DNA from: Kalmusia sp. IMI 367209
Taxonomy: Eukaryota > Ascomycota > Dothideomycetes > Pleosporales > Didymosphaeriaceae
Direction: 5' to 3'
Assembly: GCA_027946365.1 (NCBI GenBank)
Contig: JAPEUQ010000012.1
Span: 868,001 to 932,000 of the forward strand
DNA length: 64,000 nucleotides
Shown here piece after piece: positions 11,616-24,300 of this stretch; within the stretch, counting starts at the first letter, position 1, and every line of letters begins with the position of its first letter. Below the pieces are notes generated by a model. That model made no database searches, was not told the origin of the DNA, and saw only the letters and a program-made list of their open reading frames with translations. The position numbers and the translations under genes were made by a program.

Positions 11616-14387
11616 CTACTTCCTAATCCCCAAACATCCCCCAAGCGGAACCACTTTCCCCTTCCCCTCCATCTCCTCAAGCAATGTCTTCACCTCGTCG
11701 TTCCCGAATGGAAACCCTCCCTGAACCATCATCCGCATCATCATCAGAATCCTCACAATCGATAGATTCCCCTGGTTCGTCAACATACCCGTGATAAAGC
11801 TCATATACACATCCTTCTTCTCTTCCAGTAGATCAGCCTGCGACTTAACAGTCGTAGTCTGCGCAGCTTGTACCTCAGCAATTTCCTGCGCCGCAGCCGC
11901 AGCATCGGAGTCTTTGGTTGAGAAGTCGAGGCGCTCGATAACGGCGTATGTGTTGGGGGATGTCTCTCGTAGGACGCTCTTACCGACCCAGAAAGCGAGC
12001 GCTTGGTGAACGAGTGATTCGTCCATTTCTAACATTTCTTCGAGCTGCTCCACATTGCGCGCGATGCCTTCGCTCTTTGCTTTTCCTTTTCCTTTGCCGA
12101 CCCACTCCTCGCCTGGTTGCGGCTGGAAGGCATACACTACGCTGACCTGCCAAGGTGTGAGGTGCTCGAATTCTTCTGTTCTATCATCGAAGTCGAGCGT
12201 GATGCGACTATCGCCCAAGGCATTCATCCAGCGCAGCTTACGCATACCCTTGATGCGCTCGAACCGTGACTCATATTCTTGTTGTAAGGATTCGATCTGC
12301 GCGGGGACACGAAAGGTTTCGTCGCGGAGAATTGGCCAGAAGAAGGACGAGAGGATTTGAGCGTTGAGTGCTGGGCCTGCTGAAGGTTGAAGACCTGGCG
12401 TTGAGGCAACTGGACGCCGCGGTCGGGATGTCCTTGGACCTAGACCCTCAGGTGTCTGCGGCATTTGGGCTTGGGATTTGTTGCTAGCAGCCCGTATAGT
12501 GTCATTAATGCGTCTGGATTCCAGGACATCGCGCAGCATGACCTCACATGCCTGTAACTTGTCCTCGCCGAGTCGAATTTTGATAAGCTCTAACAGACGA
12601 ATCTCCTTCTGGAATTCGGGGTCCTGACACTTCAGCAGATGATCACCTAATATGTTCTTCAGCTCGTTGATGAAATCGTCGCGGTCCCAGAGTGTCAAGA
12701 GAAAGTATATCACGTCTTCCACCTTTGATTTCTTATATTCCGGAGATGCGTCGTATGGTGGCGGTTGCCAGTTCATGTCATTCCAGCTAGCCTCATCATC
12801 AGCGTCCTCCGCATGTGCGAAGGGTTTCGCCATTTCACTGGCAATTTCGAAGGACAACTCCACACTAGACGCGTGCTTGACACTATTTTCATCTTTCAGG
12901 TCGATAAGGAGGCTTGATATTATGATACGTGCAGTATCTTCCCGATCCTTGAGATATCGCCGTATCGGTCGTGCTACGCTCTGCAGGAGTACGCCTTTGG
13001 GTTCCAACCTGAGAAATGTACGAATTACGAAGATGTAGACATTGAGAATGTACGTTGTGGTTGCGCCTGGGTGCAAAAGTCGCCTTGAGACCTGGCGAGA
13101 GAAGCTCGCTTTGAGATGTTCCTTGGAGCCGTCAAGTCTTAGGTATTCCTGAAGCAGATGAGTCGATACACACAGCTAGCATAGAAGTGTACTCACCTTG
13201 AGATCCAGAACGGCACCTAAGCTTTGATCCCAATTGGTGACGAAATCAAAGAGGTTCTCGACCCTTGCCCGACCTAGCCTTGCTAGCGCCATCTCTTGCC
13301 ACTGCTTCAGCTGTAGCGGTTGGATGGTGGTAGGATTGCACCTGAGACACTCCATAACGAGCTCCACGAAGGGGCAGAAAGCGCATTCAATCCATGATCG
13401 CAACTCGGCTGTGACGGGTTTCTTGGAGTACCAATCCACCTTTAGGAAATGACTTGCAATGAAAGAGTCTAGTATCTTGTTCATCGCATGCGCCAATGCG
13501 CGTTGGGCGATATCTTGACCTAATCCGACGCTTTCTACGCCCCTCAACAAGTTTATCATACGCGTCTGAGCCTCGTTCGTGTTCTCGGGTGCTGTGCGAT
13601 CATGCTCGCTGCCGTCATGGCGCATTCGAAGGCGAAATATTTTACATCCCGCATCGTAGAGCATATAGCTCAGTGTCTTCGCAAAGCGGTTGGAGGGCAG
13701 GCTGTGCGCAAAAGTAGCATGCACTTCCCTCTGAAACTTGCGACTCGCAGCTTCCACAACTTCGGTGTCGAGTGTCTCGGAAGACCTGCTAGCGCGTATC
13801 GTGATGTTGCTGGCGGCTTGGTGTATGAAAGGTATGATGTGATCGTTGAAAGGCTGGAGGTAGAGATTCTGGACTTGATCGAGCACCCGTTGAGTTTCCT
13901 CGAGGACGTCCCAGGCATTCGATAACTTGATTTCCTAGATATCCTGTGTAAGCTTGAGTCCTTTCCCTCCAAGGTAGATGCATACCGTATCCCACAATTC
14001 TATGAGGCCCGGCCTCACATAATTTGCGAAGTGCAGCCGGGCTTCATTAGCATACCAGTCCACAATTGTTTCCTCCCCATCCTGACTTGTGCCTTCCCCG
14101 ACCAGAAGATAACTTAGAGCCTCCTCAACATCAGGTAACCTTTGTAGCCTCCTTTTAATATCGTCTGTATTCTTCGGCAAGCTTAAGAAGCGCGTCGCTG
14201 TGCTCCATGCAAGATTGCGCTTTACAGCGCGATGTTGCGTCCCGCTCGCGTTCACAGCGTGCGGGCTACCGAAGGATGCGCCGGGTCCTGTGTAGCTGAG
14301 GTCAGGCGTCGCGATGGGCGTGGGAGTCGTGTGCGAAAGCGAAGGAACGGGGAAGACAGAGGCGAAGACGAGAGTTGCGCGGTCCAT
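11616..14387 (-). CDS. APC2: Anaphase-promoting complex subunit 2 (cullin-like)
   Basis: Three exons (13986-14387, 13197-13934, 11616-13148) keep phase 0 at both joins and encode 890 residues. The C-terminal third is the diagnostic part. It has the cullin-homology segment (LLKCQDPEFQKEIRLLELIK, LGEDKLQACEVMLRD), then SSFFWPILRDETFRVP, LGDSRITLDFDDR and LTPWQVSVVYAFQP. A winged-helix end follows that includes an LEEMLEMDESLVHQALAFWV stretch. Apc2 is the scaffold that pairs with the RING subunit Apc11 in the cell-cycle ubiquitin ligase APC/C. Length agrees with other fungal Apc2 proteins. The N-terminal exon is poorly conserved, and its start is set by the first ATG of an open 134-codon exon. 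Confidence 0.9.
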
Positions 14388-15043
14388 GGTTGCAGGCTGT
14401 CAGCCCCACCACGCAGTTGTTGACGTTTTGATTAAAAGTGAGCGAGCAGGTCATGGCATCATGAGAGGCATCATTTGGTTCGATCGGTTGACAACACAAG
14501 GATTAGAGGCGAATTGAGCGTGTGGGAAATGGCAGACCAACTGCCCGCGAACGGTGATGTCGTGGTGAATGCAGAAAGTCACATCCAACGCGCACGGTCC
14601 TTGCCGCGTATTCACGTGCCTCGAGTTCGCGCTTGGAACAGCACCGCATCTGACTCTTTCACTACAATAGCCTGATTGAAATGTGGGCAGATTGGGCAAG
14701 GATGCTCTCAGAGATGCTCTCAAAGAAGCTTTATCTGGACGTGGTTACTGTTGATCTGATGCTTAGAAGATGTGTGGTGGATCGAGGATAGTTGCATTTC
14801 AGGCCCTGTGCGGACAACTTCCTTATTCACAACTCATTACTGCAAGCAGCGGATTTGATCCATATGTCGCAATCACCTCCTCATCCTATAGGCCCAGTGT
14901 CATCTCACTTGCGTACACAGCCACATCGATCTGCGTATCCCAAGCTTAGCGCGGGCAACGTGCCTTGCAGCTCAGCTACCCCGCCAGCCCCTCCACACCC
15001 CCTCCACCGTACCTTTTTATCACTCATCTCGCCCCTCCATCTC
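14388..15043. promoter_or_regulatory. Divergent promoter of APC2 and FKBP12
   Basis: The 656 bases separate start codons of opposite genes. The FKBP side becomes C-rich in its last 150 bases, as in many fungal leaders. The frame of FKBP stays open back to 14792, so a longer N-terminus cannot be excluded from sequence alone. Confidence 0.4.
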
Positions 15044-15652
15044 ATGTCCTCCCTCATTAAAAACCTTCAACGCGCCTCATCCAATCCTAACCTCGCTCGT
15101 ACACTCCAACCGCTCAAATCAAATACTTCTCTCTTCCACTCGACCGCTGTCAACATGGGCGTCACTAAAACCACCATCAGTGAGGGCAACGGCCCGAGCC
15201 CAAAGAAGGGTGACACCGTCACGATGCTGTACACAGGGTGGTTGAAGCAAGCTGATGGATCCAAGGGCAAGGTCTTCGATACCACGGAGAAGCCTGGTCG
15301 TGGACCTTTCCAGACACCGATTGGTGTTGGTCGTGTCATCAAGGGTGAGTACTAGTCCACCACTACCTAGTCATAACGGTCGCGGGTAGCTGCGGATGCA
15401 ACGCTTGTGAGTTGCTTTGTGAGGCGAACGCTGACAACAGCAGGCTGGGATGAGGGCGTCCCGCAGATGAAGCTCGGCGAGAAGGCGACATTAGACATCT
15501 CGAGTGATTTTGCGTATGGCTCGCAGGAATTCCCCGGTCTCATCCCACCGAACTCGGATCTGATCTTGTAAGTTGATTATGCTCCCATTGGAATAATCTA
15601 GATCGTATGCTAACCCTTCCACAGCGAGGTTGAGCTCAAGAAGATCAACTAA
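15044..15652 (+). CDS. FPR1: FKBP12-type peptidyl-prolyl isomerase with possible mitochondrial presequence
   Basis: Three exons end at 15652: 15044-15344, 15444-15567 and 15625-15652. Starting at 15155 gives the classic 113-residue FKBP12, beginning MGVTKTTISEG. Starting at 15044 adds 37 residues rich in Ser, Leu, Asn and Arg with no acidic residue, which looks like a mitochondrial targeting peptide. FKBP ligand-pocket residues are present in the short-form numbering: Y26, F41, D42, V61, I62, W65 and Y88. Blocks MLYTGWL, VGRVIKGWDEGVPQMKLGEK and LIPPNSDLIFEVEL are typical. The enzyme isomerises peptidyl-prolyl bonds and is the cellular receptor for FK506 and rapamycin. Two in-frame starts may give cytosolic and mitochondrial forms; that is inference. 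Confidence 0.9.
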
Positions 15653-16401
15653 GCGGTCCTCGAACTCTCCTTAACACGACGATCATATAGAAAGTATGTA
15701 TGGCCAAGTGTTGGCATCATCAAGGCTTGTACACAGGTCACCTAGCAGCTTGGGCTAAAAACAAAATCATTAAGTCTATGAATCACACAACGTAGCCTTC
15801 GCAATTTGCAGCTTGAACGCTCACAGCCCTTCGCGCGTGTACTGTAAACCTGAATGATGCTGTGATGGCCAGGGATTCTTCATGATCGCATGTCTAGCAT
15901 CACGAATTACTACATCAACATGATCATTCTCACCCAACGCTGGAAATCTCCCTCTCTGCGGCCGTGCTCTCACCATTTTGGCTCTACTAGCTTTTCCGGA
16001 ACAGCTTTACTCAACCCAGCATGTATACTCAATTATGCTCTTCCTCTATTTGCTACGACATAGTTCTACTAAGTTAATGTCGACGATGGGGTCAACATAG
16101 CATGAGTCTCGCATGAATCTCACTTTAATAGGGCAGTTAGTGCTGACCACATAGCTGCCATTAACATTTGGCTTCCACAAAGCAGATGAATTCACAATCA
16201 GGCCGTTATTGCCTAGACGTCTAATGGAGTGATACTGAGACCGGTGTGTATTTGACATTCAGCAACTTATTTTGGACAAACCGAAGACAGATGATGAGCA
16301 AATGCGTCACATGCATTACCCAGGTTGATATCACCCAACGACGACTTATGCCGACTTCGTCTACTTACCATATATGTAGCTGGACTACTCCATTTACCTT
16401 C
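15653..16401. other. Convergent 3' intergenic region
   Basis: This is AT-rich 3' flanking DNA between the FKBP and prefoldin stop codons. No gene or RNA was recognised. Confidence 0.4.
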
Positions 16402-17257
16402 TTATCCGTTCGGTGACGTACCCTTCCTACCCTCTATTGATTCTCCGGCTTCTCGCTCTTTCCTCCTCTGTGCCACGTCCCAATTATACACTCGCGCGAA
16501 GGCGACCTCTAACGTCTATCTTACGTTAGCCTAACGTCGTTTGAGTGTTTATGAAACCTACCGTGATCTGTTCGCGCAAGAACTCCATGTCTTCCTCGCA
16601 AGTCTCTAAGCTTTTCTTCGCCGTGTCGAGCTTAGACTTAAGGAGTGCTTCTGCCTCTGGTATAGGGTATGCTAGCATGACGTTTGCCTGTGCTGCATCA
16701 GTATTCCTACATAGATGCATGCTATTTACGCAAAGCTTACTCCTAACCACAAGTATACCTCATCGGTGTGTGGAACCTCTGCCTTGGCGTACAAGGTATC
16801 ATTGAGCTCGAAGGTCGTTTCGATAGGATTTGCGTCTGCCTACGCACACGTTTAGCTGTTTGCTTTATTCGCTTGCAAGAACGCAGCATACCTTCCTAGC
16901 CTTCAGGAAGCGCACTGTCTCCAAGGTCTTCCGGATATCCGGAATTTTATCCTTAAGCCCCGTAGCTCTCCGTTGTGTGTTCACTTCCATGAATTGGTAC
17001 TTCCTGGCATGGAATATAAGCTTGGTCATTGCAGAAGCCCGAGACCAGCCATTGCTTACGATATCATCTCTTTGAAGCTGTTGATCGTGTTTTCGACCTC
17101 AGAGCGATCGGTAACGTAGTCTTCAACGCGGTCGACGAAGGGTGCGACGGGGATGCCGCGGGGGTTTGTGGGTGCATCTTTGCTGGGAGCTGCATTAGAG
17201 GGAGTCATATTCTCGAGGAGAAAATAATTACCTGCCCGGCTTCAATACGGCAGCCAT
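16402..17257 (-). CDS. PAC10: Prefoldin subunit 3 (VBP1/Pac10 type)
   Basis: Six short exons are inferred: 17232-17257, 17060-17182, 16892-17003, 16741-16839, 16562-16687 and 16402-16515, for 199 residues, the usual family length. All introns are about 45-57 nt and every join keeps phase. The protein begins MAAVLKPGSKDAPTNPRGIP. It contains the N-terminal coiled coil (YQFMEVNTQRRATGLKDKIP), the beta-hairpin core (TDEVYLWLGANVMLAYP) and the C-terminal coiled coil (KSLETCEEDMEFLREQIT, VAFARVYNWDV). Prefoldin is a jellyfish-shaped hexamer that hands unfolded actin and tubulin to the CCT chaperonin. A CCT subunit gene lies near the other end of this window. Because the gene is fragmented, only one exon stands out in simple frame searches. 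Confidence 0.92.
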
Positions 17258-20200
17258 TCTGAGCTTGTGACGCTGCGCGGCAACCTGTAGTCGTTACGAA
17301 GTTGTTTGCTGCGAGTTTGATATGTTTGCACAAACATCACGTGTGCGGGGACTCAGACTGCGAGTTTGCTAGCTCAGATTAGGTTAGCTCGTATGGGACT
17401 CATAAGCCCGCACATGGCTGGTCCTAACCTTTAACCAAACAATACAGTCCATCTCATTCTGTGACCACACCTACTACTCATCTATGATTACCGTGACATA
17501 GACATTCGATGCCCAGTACCCCTCATGTAAAATTCATCTCGAACGGGAAGAAGATATATATAATCGTAGATTACGATCCTCCACGCGGTAGATGTTAGAA
17601 GTCAGTGGGCGATACGCACGAGGAGGGTAATAATGATCGTAGAGTATAGGATGCGAACTTCTGACAGCACGGTGTCTACTAATGGAGTCCCATCACACGA
17701 GGGTGCATATCTACAGCACCTTTAGCATGCTCTCTGCGACAGACCATTCTCCATTGTCTCATGATACATGTGGAACACGTCGAGTTCAGCATTATCTCCT
17801 CGTATCTTGTTTGTAGGTGAATTCAAAAGTAAGGCACCTCTTACTCGATCGACGCTGCATCTGCTATCCGCCATGCCTTTCTCTGATCTCTCCACTTCCA
17901 AACCTAGCCAACCAGCCTGTTTCCTCTACAAAAGCCCACAAACCATCGCCTTCCTTCTGAAGACGTGCCGCTCCCTCGCTGCCCTATATACTCTATATCG
18001 CGCCGTTGTAGTCGCTGCTGCCACATATAATAGCACCTAGTACTTTCTTACTCTGCGACTTTTTGCCCAAGGGCCTGTGCACTTCAATCCCTCCAGCACA
18101 GTTGAGTGCAGACTTTGATGCTGACCTAGCTCGCCTTGGGACAGATAGTTCCTTTAGATGCACAATGGAAGGCCTCGTTACTTTCCTTAGATTAATTACT
18201 AAAGATTAGCAAAGCCAATCGACATGGAAGAAATTTCCGCCATGTGAGCAAGATGACCAAAGAAGCTCCAGCAATCCAGACGAGAGGCTTGCGTTGTGAA
18301 TTATCGACGAAGCGCATAGTTCTACTAATGCTGCCGGCATTGCATATGATTCTAAGCCCTACATGAGGGTCGACACCGGCGCTCTCCACTATCAGTAGGT
18401 CTTACCCTTTCACTTTCAATTTCCACGAACTACAAATGAGCACTCCGATCGGTATGGTGTCAGGGTGGGCACATTCTCTCAGCGAAACATGTACAAACAT
18501 TCGGATCAATATGCTGACAACAAGCAGGACTTTAGAAGACCCCACTCTCTTCTGGATGGCATTTATTATCTAGAAGTCGTCTTGATGGAGATTTATCTAG
18601 GTCGAGAAGTGATGGAGTTGCACCGCGCTATTCCTATGACCATTGTACAAACCTTAGAGGAGTAGAGAAGACGCCAGCTCTGTGGCGAGATGAGAAGGAG
18701 CCCACAGCTGCGCAAGTCCGCGACGGGCAAACATGTTTGCAGCAGCTATATTTCAGCCGGAGCGAACGGGTAACAAGTATGCTTCCATCGTAGTGACTTA
18801 TCCACAGGGGCTTGTCGAGGAGCGAAGAGGCATGGGTGAGGAGGCGAGTGTACGGCTTGCTTCAGATCAGTGGGTGGTAGATGAACTAGAGAAACTTACA
18901 ACACGGGTCTAACATAGTATAACTTAGTGGATGTGAAATAGTCTAGGGCTTGCCACATGTGTAAATGCCTAGATGGGAAAAAGGGGAGTCTTAGCATATG
19001 TTAGCCCCGCTCCATTCCGCCCCGCCCCGCGCATAGGCTCCCACTCTCAGCTTCCTCCCTTCAAGCTCCCGAACGCCGCGGGCAAGCAAATCAATACCTC
19101 ATCGATATTCGACCGCCCAACCTTAATCTTAGCAGTGTTCACCGTCTGCCCAACACTTCCCAACACACTTCAATCGTCATACCTCATTCGATGGAGCTCA
19201 AATCCGACAGCCGGACGTTTGCAGACTGCCCGCAACAAGCTGCCGACAACTTGAGCAAGTCGAGTGAAGTGCCAGGAGTACGTCAGCGGTTCTAGGAAGC
19301 GAGCGACACTTAGAGCTGCTTGCAGCTGCAACAAATAAGGCCTAGACAAGGGCTGCTCGCGTGACCGGCCCTGCATATACGAAAGCGTCTCCATGCAATC
19401 TAAGGTCTGCTTTATTGGAGATCTTCAAGTTGCATCACCCGTCTGCTACGATAACCCAGTTGGATCAGCTCTACTGTATCCTATCGTCGAGTTTGGCCTA
19501 CATCCTTTTGTTACGGCACCCTTTTGTTACGAAAGAAACTTTACTCATCCGAAATATATCTGCAGCCGGAAAGGGTTAGCCCTAGCGTCCCCAGGATAGC
19601 TTGACTTGCGCCTCAGTGTCTTTGCCAACAGCCGGGACTCCACCCGTGCCCGGTAATGCATACATACCTCGCCGACGTGAAGCTTCTTATCAATGTGAAG
19701 CGAAGAAAAACAAAATCAAATCAACTAATTCTCTCGTTTGCCCTATGTCTCAGGCTGCTGTCATTCACCGCGAATAGTTACCCACAGTGAAACTATCTAC
19801 GATATTCCCGCCGATCTGACCAGAGCTCAATACGTACAGCTAAGGAATGACTTACATATGATTGGCGCTTGCACTTGCGTCGTCTGCCTTAACAAAATCT
19901 CTATCCATGATCGCCTCATTCGTCCTGTGACTTGTAAAGCTCCGCGTCATTAATTCTCAGATGGCAGTCTATGCAAAGTTGCAGCCTCTTCTCGAACGTC
20001 TCCTAGTAAGGATGGACGCACCAGACGATCCTCGTAATAAAATGCCTGTCTCGGTCGAGATGGCAGACTTGAATCAAATTGATTTTCAAAACGCTAAAGC
20101 TCATCAATCTCAACCATGGTTCTTGCCGTCATCTATCCCCACGCCCGTTGAAAGGGCCCACACAAGTGTGGCTGTCACTGCACGCCTTAGCCCCGCCCTA

Positions 20201-21397
20201 ACAACAACTCTGATTACACCTCTTGCCATATGCCAGTGTGCTGTGGCTGGAGTATAGACCTGCCACCCCTGCAAAGATCATGAGCGAATGTCTCCGCCTC
20301 TTCGGTTTTTTGCCGCGGGATCCTGCGGCCTCAAGCTTCGCCGCCAAAATTAATGCAAATCGCAATAGCTTCACTGACGTGGCTTTCACACCGCGTAGAT
20401 AAGATCAAACATTCAATCTTACTTGCCGTATCCCAAGACGTGAAGCGAGATGCCAGCCGAACGAGGGAGTGATCGGCGCTAATGTGGCTACCTGAGCTAT
20501 ATGTTGTCACCTCACTCATGGCAGGATCGTCACACTAATGTTCATTACTCATGGCAATCCGAAAAGCCGCTGGTATGCCTTTGTTTTTTCAACAAGATGC
20601 GTATTGTAGGCGTAGTTGATCGGCGCTTCTATCCAATATTCGGGGTGCACTCCGCAATGCCACGATTGACTGCTAGGTAGCTTGTCTAGGACAAAAGAAG
20701 CGACAGAACGTACTGTCGGATATCTCAACAAAGCCGGAGCGAACATGGAATTGCAATCATCGACATTTAGTTCTTCGATGCCGGTTTTGCCGAGCACGAC
20801 GAGGAAGGGGCCGGAAGTGCAGAAATTGGGAAGTGGCGGGCTGGATGAGGCTGGGCTGCTACTGCAAGGTCCACCGCTGTCACATGTGACTGGCACCTGG
20901 AGACCTTGTGAAAGTTGGACGTTGGGATTGCTGCTCAACATGTGACTCTATCGCGTCAACGCTAGAGTAAGGAAAGAGAAACTCATACAAGCACAGGTCA
21001 TACAGTTTGAAGACCGTTCTGGCGCGAGTTGTGTACCCTGAAGTTATAAAGAGTCAATAGCACACATGAATAAAGGTGAGGAGTATTTTGAATCAGTCTC
21101 TTGGTGTGTTTAGTTCGTCTAAATACAAAGAAAAGGTCATCATAAACATCAATCGTTATGACACGCAACGCCAGACAGGCGTTCGTGGTAACAAGCAAGA
21201 AATGCACTAAGCTGAAGTAAAACGCTGTAAAAAAGAAAGAAAAATAAACGAGACATCGATCTGCCGTTATACAAATTCCCTCATCAGCATAAGAATTGAT
21301 GCATATAAGATACATAGACCCAAACGCCCACATTCCGAGGTTCAACGCTTGAACAAGTGAAATGTATGCAATCTATCAACTATGTCAAGCACTAAGA
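17258..21397. other. Gene-poor region upstream of the prefoldin gene and downstream of PKS1
   Basis: About 4.1 kb with no convincing complete gene. A frame at 18973-19254 (+) contains LPPFKLPNAAGKQINTSSIF followed by a hydrophobic strand. That faintly recalls the start of AhpC/TSA peroxiredoxin-like domains, but the redox cysteine context is missing and the similarity ends quickly, so a decayed relic is possible at most. A separate minus-strand frame at 20549-20941 is listed on its own. Confidence 0.4.
20549..20941 (-). CDS. Hypothetical cysteine-containing small protein
   Basis: A 130-codon frame with five cysteines and a Ser/Pro-rich patch. It contains GPFLVVLGKTGIEELNVDDC and later YWIEAPINYAYNTHLVEKTK. 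No signal peptide is present at its own ATG. A short hydrophobic stretch lies upstream on the same strand and could belong to another exon, but no convincing splice was found. No family was recognised. It is listed because it is the longest frame with protein-like composition in this gap, not because function is known. Confidence 0.25.
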   Translation of the reverse strand: MLSSNPNVQLSQGLQVPVTCDSGGPCSSSPASSSPPLPNFCTSGPFLVVLGKTGIEELNVDDCNSMFAPALLRYPTVRSVASFVLDKLPSSQSWHCGVHPEYWIEAPINYAYNTHLVEKTKAYQRLFGLP

Positions 21398-24300
21398 CTA
21401 TAGCTTTAATCCTTTCTGAATGAGCTTGCCCAATGTAGCACCCTGCGCATTGTTAGCGATATGTCTAAAGATATAATGGAAGCAAGGGTGACTCACATGA
21501 TCACCCTTCATCATCGTGAAATGATTTCCACCCATGACAGCATACTCGAAATTATCCTTTGGCAGCAGTTGTGCCCAACCGTTATCGTCGAAGACAGTGC
21601 GGTTGTTGAGAAGCCACTTCATGGGCGCTGGGTCCTCGCCCTCGCCGGGGGGTGGGCGAGGATCATCAGGGTTGGGGCACACACCGTCAGTGCACCAGAT
21701 GGCAAGAACAGGTGGCGCAATCTTTGGATTCATCGGGATTGGATCATAATCTTTCAAGTTCTTGATGGCGGATGCGAAGTGAGGCAGGAGCCAACCTGGA
21801 GTCCCGCCAGGCTTGCCAGTCCCTAGAAGACCGATTTGGTCGAAGAAGATGTGGAGACGAGCAGGAAGAGGATCAAGAGCGACCGGGCAAGGCGCGTCGA
21901 TGAGGACGAGGCTTTCAACCTTCTCGCCGGCTTCAACAATCATGCGGGCCACTTCGTAGGCCATGACACCTCCGGCGGACCAACCGCCGATGATGTAGGG
22001 ACCTTCAGGTTGGCGGCGCTTGATTTCTGCCAAGTAGAGAGCAGAGACACCCTCAACACCACACGTCCACTTTTCTGGGCACTTCATGAACGGGCAATTG
22101 AGTCCGAAAACAGCCATGTCTGGAGAGATGTTTGGGATGGAGACGTAGGAGGTGGCACTTCCGGACCCATCGGGTACGAGAAAGAATTTCTTCGTGGCGA
22201 CCTTGGCATTGCCCTGAAGCAGGACTGAATTGGCAGGAGGAAGCTTCGAGACATCGACAACCTTCTCTAACTTCTTGTTAACCTCGGCGAGTTGAGGCTT
22301 GGAAGGCTTTGATGTCTTGAAGGTAACCTTGGCAGTAGCTTCGACCTTGGGCTTAGGGCGCATGCCTAACTCATTCTCAATGTCTTCAATCGTGACGTTG
22401 GTGGTCAGGAACTCGGAGGGAAGATCGATGCCAGTCTGCTCACGGAGAGCGCCAAGGATGGTCAGACTCATCAGAGAGTCCATCCCCATTTCGGAGAGAT
22501 CGAGCTTGTCTGTGATCTCGGAGACGTCAACACCCATCTCCTGAGCGACAATCTTGCGCGCAAGACTTGGTTCACCATCAACAACCTCGTAGCTTTCGGT
22601 GACCTTGACGTCACCGGACTCACTTGGGGCTGAGCTAGCGGGAGTGCTTGCTACACCCGCCTCGTAGGGAGTGGACATATCCGAAGCACCCTCAGTTGTG
22701 TCAGATTCAGCGTCGTCCTCGGCGATTGGAGCACCACCATCGAACTGAAGAAAGAACTTCTTCATCTCGCCGACAGTAGGGTAGTCAGTAAAGAGTGTGG
22801 AGCTAATCTCGATGTCGAGATCCTCGCGGAACTTGGCCGAAATGGTGAGGGACATGAGTGAGTCGACACCAAGGTTCTCAAAGGCAGCTTCTTCGACAAG
22901 CTCCGACATATCAACATCAGTCTCCTCGGCGATGATCTTCATGACCCGAGAAGAGATGCTGTTGGCGGAAGGTTTGGGAGCTTTGACGACCTTAGACTTT
23001 GCGTTGGGCTTGGCCGCCGACTTGATAGGGGCACTCTGGACTTTTGCTGGTGCTGGAACTGAAGTAGCAGCTTTGATAGGGGTAGCCTTTGCTGCTGGAG
23101 TAGAAATAGCCTTTGCGGTACCGGGAGGTGGCATCATGATGTTGAGAGCGCGGCGCGGAATGTTCTGAAATTTTAGGCCAGTAACCATTCCGATGACTTC
23201 TCCGTCCTCCAGTATGTACACGTCACCAACGGAAACGTTGCCTGGAGCGGATTGCATCCGCACATAGGAGCGGTACTTCTTCTCCGGCGACAAAGTCTTG
23301 GAGATCCTGATGGATCCCCAACCGTGGGAAATGTAGACGGAGTTGTCTGAATCGAGATGATCTGAGGCGTTCACAATGAAGCCCGACAAGTGAGCAAGAC
23401 TGTCAATCCAGTACGGAGAGCAGAGAAACTCGCCATCTGCAGCAGTTGTTTGAAAATGAACAGCTGCAGTAGCCTCGGTCGTTTTGCCGTCCAAAATGAC
23501 TTCCTCCATGCCACGATAGTTGTCGGCATAGTTGACTAGAGCCTTAAAGAGCTTGTAAGCCATGCCACGGAGAACCTTGTGCGCAGCACCGGTTTGAAGC
23601 TTCTGCATGAGGATGTCGATCTGGGTCTGCACCATAAACTGAGTGCGGGCCCATTCCTCCTTCCACGCGTTCGCGTCTTCGTACTTTACAGTACCAAAGG
23701 CGTGCTCAGCAAGAATTTTGGAACCATCGGCAGGAACTGTGCGATACTTGATTTCAACCTGCTTCGTTTCGAGATCAGCCGTAGCTTCGATCTGAAGATG
23801 CTGACCGGCGGGGGGAGGAGGATATTGCGGGACCAGTCCCTTGGTTACCTCCATATGACACACGTTTAAGCCAGGAGTGGGCAGATTGGGCCGCAATTGC
23901 TTGTATAGGTAATCCGCAACCGTCATAGCCTGATCTGCATACAACGATGAGGGACAGAAAGGATTGCCATTGACCTGGTGACCGCTGATCGTAGCTTTAA
24001 GCTTAGGATCGGAAAGGTCAGATTGAATGACAACAGTCCCGGAGTTGGCATGGAGCTCTTCGCGAACGATGCGATGGCAAGAAGTAGTCGAAAGCTTGGA
24101 TACGATAGGCACAGGTGCTTCAGTGACCTTGGGTTCAACCGTACGGGGAGCTTCGCCCTTAGTCAATGTCCAGTTGTTGTGGTAATCGAGCCAGTACTTC
24201 TTGTCATCGAAGGAGTACGTGGGAAGCTCTAGAAGCTCCTGAGCGTCGTTGAACTGCCTATGGTACTCATTCCAATCAAATGCTACACCGCATAGATAGA

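Noticed and set aside
18973..19254. Possible peroxiredoxin-like gene
   Set aside because: Only about 25 residues look similar to the AhpC/TSA start. The redox cysteine motif is missing and no continuing exon was found.
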